Notes under the pieces: generated by a model
Databases searched by the model: none
The model's input: only the letters and a program-made list of their open reading frames with translations
What the model was told of the DNA's origin: nothing
Translations under genes and position numbers: made by a program
In this document: piece after piece, positions 51,432 through 59,254 of the stretch
Position numbering within the stretch: the stretch's first letter is position 1
Layout of the letters: the number at the start of each line of letters is the position of its first letter
Source of the DNA: Ekhidna sp051379705
GTDB taxonomy: Bacteria; Bacteroidota; Bacteroidia; Cytophagales; Cyclobacteriaceae
Length of the DNA stretch: 64,000 nt
Assembly (NCBI RefSeq): GCF_051379705.1
Contig: NZ_CP179868.1
Coordinates: 62,001 to 126,000 of the forward strand
Reading direction: 5' to 3'

Positions 51432-52546
51432 ATGTATCAGAGTGGTTATGCGAGCTACGATAGCCTGACAGGCTACTATGACTTCTTGTTTAGAAGCTAT
51501 GATCCTGCATTAGGCAGATTCTTTGCGTTTGATCCGATGGCTGCTAGCACACCGAGTTATTCACCGTATCATGCGAACTTCAATAATCCGATCAGTTTTG
51601 TTGATCCGTTTGGGTTGAGTCCGAGGGATGGAAGGTTTAAGGATTTTGGAGGAAATGAAAATGTAACTGATGGAACTTATACAGGAGATTTTGGACCTGG
51701 AGCTTTAGGCGGAGGAAGTCTAGGTAATATCAACTCGTTAGCTGGCTCTAACTTTGTTGCTGGTATGTCATTGGGTCAATGTTGACTATGGCATGGAACA
51801 ATGCTCCTACTGGTGGAAGTGCGACTACTAATTTTTCGGATGGTTTTCCGACTGGAAGTAGGGTACTCAGCGCAAAATATCATCAAAAAAGATATAAGAA
51901 AGCGGACCTTAATAGAGAAGACTATTGGAATGATGGAGTGCAGAAGGAGAATGATATTTTTGGAGATGTAATAGCTGTGAATGCAACAAGAAGTGTTTTT
52001 GATTGGAATAGTTACTTGAGTGATTATATTGGCGCCAGTGATTTTTGGGAAGTAACAGAGCCCAACAGAGATTTTCAGTACTTAAAGCTAGGTATTGGTG
52101 TATCTGCAAATCTTAGTTTCTTTTCAGGTTCATTTGCGGGGTCAGCTGCTTTTTCAGGTAACTCAGTTGGATTTAATTTTAATAGCGGTGGTGGTTTGAA
52201 GAATTCCAAAGCTACTTCCGCTGGTTTCAAATTGAAATTTAGTTTAGGTCTAGTGTATGGTGATGAAGAATTAAGGAATGTGAATAAAACATGGCAAGCT
52301 TTTTCAACATTAGCTAGAGAGTTTGGAATAGCTGGAAATGGAGTTTATACAGAGGTTAAATCAACGAATTCATCAAGTACATATAATTATGGAGCGTCTA
52401 TTGGATTAAAGCCTACAATTGATGTAGGTCGTCCATCTGTTACAATTGGAACACAATTTAGCGGAACGGCAGGTGTAACACCTTACTCGGATTTTACCAA
52501 CTGGAAACTATGGAGAACAAGATTTAGGAGAATATTAAATGATTAA
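51432..52546 (+). pseudogene. Orphan RHS cassette 6, frameshifted in the pretoxin
   Basis: The core and a pretoxin similar to cassettes 2/4 (NENVTDGTYTGDFGPGALGG) read to a stop at 51785. The tip continues in another frame as MLTMAWNNAPTGGSATTNFS to 52546. A small indel near 51765-51780 explains the break. The tip is Gly/Ser-rich (SGSFAGSAAFSGNSVGFNFN) with alternating polarity. The 341 bp at 52058-52398 are identical to cassette 8. The immunity candidate overlaps the stop. Confidence 0.7.
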
Positions 52547-53024
52547 TAGAGTCTATTTTTCCAAACTTAAAAAGATATACATAGAAGGAGATTGTGCATA
52601 TTTTGTGAATGGAACAAATCTGGTACATGTTTTACTTTCTATAATTGGATTTATTGCTCTTTATGCTGTTTTGATAAATTTTGAACAAACCATTATTGCT
52701 AATGTATTAGTTGTCGTGTTTTTCGGATTTCTAACAATAAGTTCGGCATTTTATACTATCACTTCTTTCAATTTAGTTGAAAATGTGTATGAATGGAGAA
52801 AGTATATTCTTGGTTTTCCAATATCCAAACGTAAGGGAAATTTCTCCAAGGAAAATAGCTTATTGTTAAAGGAGGTTACTGAGACAGATTCCGGCAATGA
52901 GTTTGTTATTTATTTAGAAACAGACAAGTCTGACTTGGTTCTTTTTGATATAAGAAGAAGATCGAGCTTAAATAAGGTGCTTCAATTTTGCGATCTTACT
53001 GGAATTAAGTGTACAGTAAAATAA
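52539..53024 (+). CDS. Membrane protein, candidate immunity for cassette 6
   Basis: A 161-aa protein with two TM helices (about 30-47 and 52-73) and a C-terminal soluble part ending FCDLTGIKCTVK. It overlaps the tip stop by 8 nt. An integral-membrane immunity protein would suit a tip that acts on the membrane. No family recognised. Confidence 0.6.
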   Translation: MINRVYFSKLKKIYIEGDCAYFVNGTNLVHVLLSIIGFIALYAVLINFEQTIIANVLVVVFFGFLTISSAFYTITSFNLVENVYEWRKYILGFPISKRKGNFSKENSLLLKEVTETDSGNEFVIYLETDKSDLVLFDIRRRSSLNKVLQFCDLTGIKCTVK

Positions 53025-53420
53025 CTATGAAGTTATTCCAACATCTGAAGGTAGGAAGATAAATGTTCGACTTTTACTTACTCCAGAGGTTTTCTGAATG
53101 ATTTCAACACTAAATTCATCAAATTCAGACTCGTTAGAAATTGATGAAATCACGATTTGAATGGCTTCAATGCTTATGGTTCTTAACATTTCTTCATTGT
53201 TTGAAATTTCCCCATTATATAATGAGATATTCAAGGAATATTTAGTCGCATTATTCATAGATGAGGCATTCCACGTGATATCAGCATCTTTAAAATTTCT
53301 GATACTCTTTAACTCATTTACTAATACATCAGTATCCTTTTGAAATTTGGGTGGCTTTGCTTCTGGAAAAGAACATCCAATCAATAATGATAATAACGCC
53401 ATGTAAGAGTAAATTTTCAT
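53025..53420 (-). CDS. Lipoprotein of unknown function
   Basis: About 131 aa from the ATG at 53420 (the frame is open to 53447), with a lipoprotein signal LLIGCSFPE. The mature domain has alternating strands (YSLNISLYNGEIS, EFSVEIIQKTSG). It is convergent with and directly abuts the cassette 6 immunity gene. It could be an additional immunity protein in reversed orientation; there is no direct evidence. Confidence 0.6.
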   Translation of the reverse strand: MKIYSYMALLSLLIGCSFPEAKPPKFQKDTDVLVNELKSIRNFKDADITWNASSMNNATKYSLNISLYNGEISNNEEMLRTISIEAIQIVISSISNESEFDEFSVEIIQKTSGVSKSRTFIFLPSDVGITS

Positions 53421-53447
53421 TTTTCTATGTTTTAGTTTTTCAAACAA

Positions 53448-53887
53448 ATAATTTGGTCAAAACTACCATTATCAAAGCCTACCTTCATTGTTTTTTGGTG
53501 AGTTTTTGTTTAACAAAAAAAAGAGACTACTATTTCTAGCAGTCTCAATCATTAAGAATCAGCTTCGACATTTTTGTCGAAAGCGCAACTATCAATATTG
53601 TTGGGTGTATTCAGGACCGTACAGATAAATCTACTTTACGATATCTCTTAGTCTCTGTTTAATATGTGAAGATTCCTTACTGGGTGAATTCAGTTAGAAT
53701 GATCCTCAACGCATCATAGTATATTATTCTGAGCTTACTCAAAATCAATGAGTTACAATACTTGTCAGATGAACGTGCTACACTATATGTTATAGATTCT
53801 GAAAAAAGCTAATGATTTTAGCAAATCACTAGGTCAGCTATTGCGCTTTCTATAACTCTGCGTCCATTGAATAAAATCTAAATACAA
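53448..53887. other. 440-bp non-coding stretch with hairpins
   Basis: Contains a weak copy of the cassette-end terminator (GCCTACC...GGTGAG near 53477-53502). An A8-AGAGACT...AGTCTC hairpin at 53517-53547 would terminate a minus-strand transcript, although no minus-strand gene remains to its right. Otherwise I see no gene. Confidence 0.45.
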
Positions 53888-54178
53888 GTGGACAAAACAT
53901 TCGTAAAACTCTATAGCTCGGTTCTATATAGTCCAGAGCTGAACGACCTGCAGAAGTTGCTGCTGAGTATGATTATAGCTCTTTCAAAGAAAGAAGGCTA
54001 TTCATATGCCAACAATCACTACTTCGCTGAAAGACTTCAAAAGAGTAAGAGTACAATCACTCGAAACATATCAGACCTTGAATCCAAAGGATATATTCGA
54101 ACAGAGGTTAAACCAGGAGGACAAAGAAAAGTCTTTGTAAATCAAGAGAAGATTAGTACATCTTTAGGTTCCGGATGA
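53888..54178 (+). CDS. Small winged-helix DNA-binding protein
   Basis: A 96-aa protein from a GTG start. Residues about 18-75 form a helix-turn-helix (LSKKEGYSYANNHYFAERLQ, then SKSTITRNISDLESKGYIRT) with a wing (EVKPGGQRKVFV), as in HTH_36 domains of replication-initiator or phage proteins. It may be a plasmid or phage leftover or a regulator of the array. It sits directly before the miniature RAYT2 element. Confidence 0.7.
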   Translation: MDKTFVKLYSSVLYSPELNDLQKLLLSMIIALSKKEGYSYANNHYFAERLQKSKSTITRNISDLESKGYIRTEVKPGGQRKVFVNQEKISTSLGSG

Positions 54179-54190
54179 AATCATTTAAAC

Positions 54191-54336
54191 TCTAACTAGG
54201 CGTAGGATATAAAAAAACGAAGGTCTAGGCGTAGCATGTGCTACGCTTTTTCTATTTTGTTGTTTTCATAACAACTTCATCAATTAGAAATTGACTTTAT
54301 ATAGAAGGCGTAGCTACAACCTACGCCTAGAGGGGG
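54191..54336 (+). mobile_element. Miniature RAYT2-type element (internal deletion)
   Basis: The left part (CTAACTAGGCGTAGGAT, then CTAGGCGTAGCATGTGCTAC and GTTTTCATAACAA) matches the left end of the RAYT2 element at 57902-57990. The right part (TCAATTAGAAATTGACTTTA, then GGCGTAGCTACAACCTACGC and CTAGAGGGGGG) matches its right end at 58520-58576. The transposase body is missing, so this is a MITE-like derivative that RAYT2 might mobilise. Confidence 0.8.
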
Positions 54337-55997
54337 GTGTGGCATTGAATAACGCAGTAGGAAGAACACTAGGGCCAGCGAAGGTGCTGGACATCCAAAC
54401 AGGTGATGAAGTAGCCATCGATGTGTGGGCACGATATAAAGATGCGCATGGCACAGCCAATGCCTTTGGAAGCGTATTAAACTCCTTGCTTGCGATGACC
54501 GGAGGAACAACCACAGACGGAGGTGTAGGAGAGGGACTTAACAATACCTTAGGTTCAGGTGGAACCAATCCATTTCCTGTCGTAGGAAATCCTTCAAGCA
54601 GCTCAGATGCACCGGATGCTTATCTGGCCTACTTGTTCTTTGATGCGAACTACAACTATGTGGATGCGCTATCAAGCTATCAGGCAGTAACCGATGCTTC
54701 ACTTGAAGCTTGGGCGAAACTGGAAACACCGGAGAAACTGGTGTTTGATCAGCCGGGCTACTTGTTTGTGTATGTAGCGAATGAAAGCCAGGAAGATCAG
54801 GAAGTCTACTTTGATGATTTGCGCATTGTGCATGAAAACAGTACAGCAAGCTTCAAGGTAACGCAGGTGAACGAGTACTATCCGTACGGCATGCAGACAG
54901 ACAAGTCGTGGAGAGCCGATGGCTACATAGATCCACAGCTGATGTATCAGAGCGGCTATGCGAGCTACGATAGCTTGACAGGCTACTATGACTTCTTGTT
55001 TAGAAGCTATGATCCTGCATTAGGTCGATTCTTTGCAACTGATCCTTTAGCTGGTACTACTCCGAGTTATTCTCCATATCATGCGAACTTTAATAATCCT
55101 GTTATGTTCAGAGATCCGTGGGGTTTAAGTCCAAGGGATGGAAGATTGAAGGATTTTGGTGGGTTCAATAATGTAGGCGATAATGGCTTCAGTGACGGTA
55201 TGAGTAGTTTTGAGTATTGGTCCACTCATATGGATGGACTTGGTAAAACCGCGCATTATGGAGAAGACATCACTAGGGGATTATCTGTTAATCAAATGGT
55301 GAATATGGCATGGAATAATGCACCTGATGGAGGAGCAGCTAAGACATCATTTTCAGATGGATTCCCAACTGGTAGCATCAGACTTGATCCGTCCATGTTT
55401 GATCGGAAGAACCCAAAATCAGCAATAAACAGGCAAAAATATTGGAGTTATAACGATGGTGAAAAGAAGAATTACGAAAATGTTGCGAGCGTTGACCGTG
55501 CTGTGTTTGACACTCATGCATTTATGAACGATTATCTGAATGCAAGTGATTTTGGGGTGTTTGATGATGAAATCAAGAACTCCAAACGATCTAAGTTTAA
55601 TGAGGCAAAAGCAATAAGCGTGACTGGGACTTTATCTTTGCTAATAGCTGGAGCTACTTTTGATATTGGTATTATATATAATGGATCAGGTGATTGGGCT
55701 CCTTTCATTGCAGTTGGATCAGCATATGGTTTAGATGCCTCACTTGGATTGGAGACTAAGTATATTTATAATAATAACAATACTCCATTTGAAATTGGAA
55801 AATATGAAGGTGTTGGTGTTTCAGATAGCTATGGTTTTGGGTTTACTGATATGATATATGGTGGAAATATTGATTACGATGACCCATTTGGTGTATTTGA
55901 TCATGGGTTTACTTATCAAGAATATGGAGTTGGCGCAAGTATCGGAATTGAAGCTGGCTACACTAGGCAGTACGTTTATACTTGGGTAATAGATTGA
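54337..55997 (+). CDS. Orphan RHS cassette 7, long core
   Basis: Homology to the main RHS gene starts at 54337 (main 37719), so this unit carries about 600 bp more of the pre-core than other cassettes (from VALNNAVGRTLGPAKVLDIQ). The core has variant residues (ATDPLAGTTPSYSPYH, PVMFRDPWGLSP). The pretoxin has AWNNAPDGGAAKTSFSDGFP as in cassettes 6 and 8, and the tip is Gly/Tyr-rich (IGIEAGYTRQYVYTWVID). The only starts are in the miniature RAYT2 element (TTG at 54291) or internal. The immunity candidate begins 2 nt after the stop. Confidence 0.75.
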
Positions 55998-55999
55998 AA

Positions 56000-56392
56000 A
56001 TGAGGTTTATGAGATTAACAAATATAAGATTTCTTCTTACTGCTAGTTCTGTAATATTGCTTTTAATTTATATTTTTTGTTTTCATAATAAAACTGTTTC
56101 ATCGCTACGCAAAAGCAATATGTGCAAAGCAAAGGCAAAGGCAGAAAGAGAAGTGTTTAATGGAGTCTTGCAAAGAAAATTCAAGGATGAATATGATCAC
56201 TTAATAGAAAAACTAGAAATTAAATCGGGAGATAATGTTTTAAGAACTTCTTTTTTAGCAAATGATGTTAGTGGATTTTATGATATTCTGATTGTTGGTG
56301 ATTCCTTAGTAAAAGAGAAAAACAGCATATCTGTCACAGTTTATAGAAATGGTAAAATTAATATCCATACACTAGACTACCTATGTAAATAG
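56000..56392 (+). CDS. Single-TM protein, candidate immunity for cassette 7
   Basis: About 130 aa from the ATG at 56000 (2 nt after the cassette stop). One TM helix (LLTASSVILLLIYIFCF) is followed by a soluble domain (SGDNVLRTSFLANDVSGFYD). It is anchored with the domain probably in the periplasm. Unknown family; the role is inferred from position. Confidence 0.55.
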   Translation: MRFMRLTNIRFLLTASSVILLLIYIFCFHNKTVSSLRKSNMCKAKAKAEREVFNGVLQRKFKDEYDHLIEKLEIKSGDNVLRTSFLANDVSGFYDILIVGDSLVKEKNSISVTVYRNGKINIHTLDYLCK

Positions 56393-56848
56393 TGGTAATG
56401 CTACAGAATATACCCTTTATGGCGCAAGTCTTCTGGCGCGGGAATGTGAGTTGGCGTGACTTGTGACTGATTAGAGATTGTATGGTATGTATTTAGGATG
56501 GACAACTTTTAAGGAGTAGCCCCCAATAGCGCAAGTCTTTTCGACTTGTGCTTATACTACTAACTGGCGAGCAAAACCCCTCACTGGCGCAAGCACCAAC
56601 TAGTCCAAGCATACAAAAAGCATAACTGGTTCAAGCGTCCGCTTGGACCTTTTATGTTTTACCACGCAAGCATCCTCAACTAGCGCAAGCGTCCGCTTGT
56701 GCTTAATCAAGTAAAAACACATCTTCAACCACCTTCATTTATGTTGGTGGGTTTTTGGTTGAAGGGGCAATCACAGCACAGTGCTTTTTCTAAGGATTAA
56801 GTGATTCAGCTTAAATCTTCGTTTTTCTTCTTGATAGCAGACGGGTAG
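56393..56848. repeat. Cluster of degenerate and intact REP palindromes
   Basis: This 456-bp non-coding stretch is packed with REP-like units. They include GCGCAAGTC-ttttc-wait-free loop-GACTTGTGC (56526-56548) and GCGCAAGCG-tc-CGCTTGTGC (56681-56701), plus TTCAAGCGTCCGCTTGGACC and several half-units with ACTGGCG or ACTAGCG. A cassette-end terminator (ACCACC/GGTGGG, T5) lies at 56728-56755. No gene is visible. Confidence 0.7.
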
Positions 56849-57940
56849 ATGAAGGGGGCTAACTTATATCCAACTGGCGCGGAAGTTACTTCCGTGCCTT
56901 CCGATCCTCCACAGCTGATGTATCAGAGTGGCTATGCGAGCTATGATAGCCTGACAGGCTACTATGACTTCTTGTTTAGAAGCTATGATCCAGCGTTAGG
57001 ACGATTCTTTGCGTTTGATCCGATGGCTGCTAGCACACCTAGTTATTCTCCGTATCATGCGAATTTTAATAATCCGATCAGCTTTACGGATCCGCTTGGG
57101 TTGAGTCCGAGGGATGGAAGGTTTAAGGATTTTGGAGGGACGTTTAATGGAGATGATTCTGGTTTTGATGCTGCCATGAGTGATATGAATCGATTTATGA
57201 ATTCGATGGATGATGGTGATTATGGAAGTTTAACTCCGAAGTGGCAGCGAAATGAACTGGGAAGTAATATGCTTACCAATGCTTGGAATAATGCACCAAC
57301 GGGTGGAAGCGCTACTACTTACTTCTCTGATGGATTTCCAACGAGAAAAGTAGTGTTCAGTGCGAAATACCATCAAAAACGTTACAAGAAAGCAAGTCTA
57401 AAACGAAGAGATTATTGGACTCTTGGAGAACAACTCACAAACTACGATGGCGAATTTGATGGGGGTCTTGAACCAGTTAACTACGCTACAAAGGATGTTT
57501 TTGATTGGGATGGTTATTTAGCTGATTATGTTGGAGCAAGTGATTTTGGGGAAGTAGCAGAGCCCAACAGAGATTTTCAGTACTTAAAGCTAGGTATTGG
57601 TGTATCTGCAAATCTTAGTTTCTTTTCAGGTTCATTTGCGGGGTCAGCTGCTTTTTCAGGTAACTCAGTTGGATTTAATTTTAATAGCGGTGGTGGTTTG
57701 AAGAATTCCAAAGCTACTTCCGCTGGTTTCAAATTGAAATTTAGTTTAGGTCTAGTGTATGGTGATGAAGAATTAAGGAATGTGAATAAAACATGGCAAG
57801 CTTTTTCAACATTAGCTAGAGAGTTTGGAATAGCTGGAAATGGAGTTTATACAGAGGTTAAATCAACGAATTCATCAAGTACATATAATTATGGAGCGTC
57901 CCTAACTAGGCGTAGGATGTACACAAAAAATATACACTAG
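56849..57940 (+). pseudogene. Orphan RHS cassette 8, tip cut by the RAYT2 element
   Basis: REP1 at 56876-56898 and the short leader lead into the core (ATG at 56918). The frame also enters from an ATG at 56849 through the REP (PTGAEVTSVPSDPPQLMYQ). The pretoxin has AWNNAPTGGSATTYFSDGFP, and 57560-57900 is identical to cassette 6. At 57901 the RAYT2 left end begins, so the tip ends in a false tail LTRRRMYTKNIH. The last ~55 residues of the tip and any immunity gene are lost. Confidence 0.8.
56876..56898 (+). repeat. REP1 palindrome before cassette 8
   Basis: Complete REP1 with the short leader TTCCGATCCTCCACAG, as at 42872 and 47902. The left junction CCAACTGG follows unrelated sequence. Confidence 0.88.
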
Positions 57941-58576
57941 GCGTTAGCATTTGCTACGCCTTTTTTATTCTGTTTGTTTTCATAACAAAAGAGACAAATG
58001 GGAGATAGTTATCAAATCAAAGATCAGGAAGGGTTGTATTTTCTTACTTTCCAAGTGGTTGGATGGGTTGATATATTCAGTAGGAAAGTGTATCGAGATA
58101 TAGTTGTCGAGAGTCTCAACTATTGCAGAAAGAATAAGGGATTAAAAATCTATTCCTATGTGATAATGACAAATCATTTACACATTATTGTTCAGAGCGA
58201 AAAAGGTGCTTTATCAGATACGATTAGAGATTTCAAGCGCTTTACATCAAATCGAATAATGAATGAGGTAGAGAACAATAATCAAGAGAGCAGAAAGGAA
58301 TGGATAGAGATGGTATTTCGATATCACGCTAAATATAATGGCAGGGTTAACGACAAGCAGTTCTGGACACATGAGAACCATGCGGTTGAGCTAACAGATA
58401 ATGATATAATTGACAGCAAACTGGATTACATACATTCAAATCCAGTAAGAGCAGGTTGGGTGGAAAGCGGAGAAGATTATCTTTATAGCAGTGCCAGAAA
58501 TTATGGTGGCTTGAAAGGTCAATTAGAGATTGACTTGATATAGAAAGGCGTAGCTACAACCTACGCCTAGAGGGGG
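57902..58576 (+). mobile_element. RAYT2 element with REP2 ends
   Basis: The left end CTAACTAGGCGTAGGATGTA with the hairpin GGCGTTAGC-attt-GCTACGCC precedes the transposase gene. The right end is the hairpin AGGCGTAG-ctacaac-CTACGCCT followed by AGAGGGGGGG. End fragments occur at 40064 and a deleted form at 54191. The left end cuts cassette 8 and the right end cuts the decayed RAYT3. Confidence 0.82.
57998..58543 (+). CDS. REP-associated tyrosine transposase (RAYT2)
   Basis: A 181-aa RAYT. The HUH pair is His60/His62 (MTNHLHIIVQS), and Tyr144 in KLDYIHSNPVRAGWV is the presumed nucleophile. It is related to but clearly different from RAYT1 at 24041 (shared ESRKEW and YSSA motifs) and is bounded by a different REP family. 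All catalytic residues are intact. Confidence 0.92.
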   Translation: MGDSYQIKDQEGLYFLTFQVVGWVDIFSRKVYRDIVVESLNYCRKNKGLKIYSYVIMTNHLHIIVQSEKGALSDTIRDFKRFTSNRIMNEVENNNQESRKEWIEMVFRYHAKYNGRVNDKQFWTHENHAVELTDNDIIDSKLDYIHSNPVRAGWVESGEDYLYSSARNYGGLKGQLEIDLI

Positions 58577-59032
58577 GGTCAAATGATGTATAAACGATTC
58601 AAGCAACTGGTGGATATAATCCAGCTTTTGCTCAAACACACCGCGACTATACAAAGGGACGTTAAGAGGGTTTCTTTGCCAGATCTAATATTTTCTAGCA
58701 GCAAGGTTCACTTCCAGTTCTGCGAGAAATTTAGGTCGAGTTTCCTTCAATAGAAACTTGATTTTCTGTGCAGTGTATTTCATGAAATCCCGCTGTACAT
58801 TCATGAGTAAGTGTTCCTATCGGTACTTACCAGATAAGGTGTGATTACTCATGATAGCAAAGGCATAGATGAGAGCTCTTCTCTCATGGTGCAGAAATGA
58901 AAGACTGTACACAATTATTTGTTTGGCTGTATCAGTCTCCAACACATGTTTCCAATCTATAGCTGTAGCCGTAAAATATTGAGTATGATCTTCGATGATT
59001 TCTATCCAATGAAGATAATGAGCAAAAGTTCA
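58577..59032 (-). pseudogene. Decayed third RAYT (RAYT3)
   Basis: The minus strand encodes YFTATAIDWKHVLETDTAKQ, then LIYAFAIMSNH (HUH region, second His lost), a stop, and in another frame VQRDFMKYTAQKIKFLLKET, a further stop, IWQRNPLNVPLYSRGVFEQK and LDYIH. These are the successive conserved blocks of RAYT-family transposases, broken by a frameshift and at least two stops. The 3-prime end, after LDYIH, is cut by the RAYT2 right end. It belongs to a third, distinct RAYT subfamily. Confidence 0.72.
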
Positions 59033-59254
59033 TCGGTTATCTATCTGCGTATGTTTGTTGGTGACAACACCAACAAAGGCCAAGGCTGTAAGCTGTTAGA
59101 CAATAGGTGTACACTGGTTGTATAAAGCAAGTTTCAATTATTACTGAGTATACATTATGTATCATAATTCAGATACATCTCAATTTTGGGTTTTTTTACA
59201 ATGAAATATTCTCAAGTAATGTTTTCATTGCCTTTTTTCACCATTATATCCCAT

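Noticed and set aside
54291..54336. TTG at 54291 as a genuine start for cassette 7
   Set aside because: The codons before 54337 lie in the end of the miniature RAYT2 element and encode no signal peptide; the frame is open by chance.
23925..57000. REP1 array as a CRISPR
   Set aside because: Repeat spacing is kilobase-scale and irregular, spacers contain genes, the palindromes are REP-type, and no cas genes are present.
58596..58668. Plus-strand frame TIQATGGYNPAFAQTH... as a leftover RHS tip
   Set aside because: The opposite strand reads LYSRGVFEQKLDYIH, which continues the decayed RAYT3, so the plus-strand frame is a shadow.
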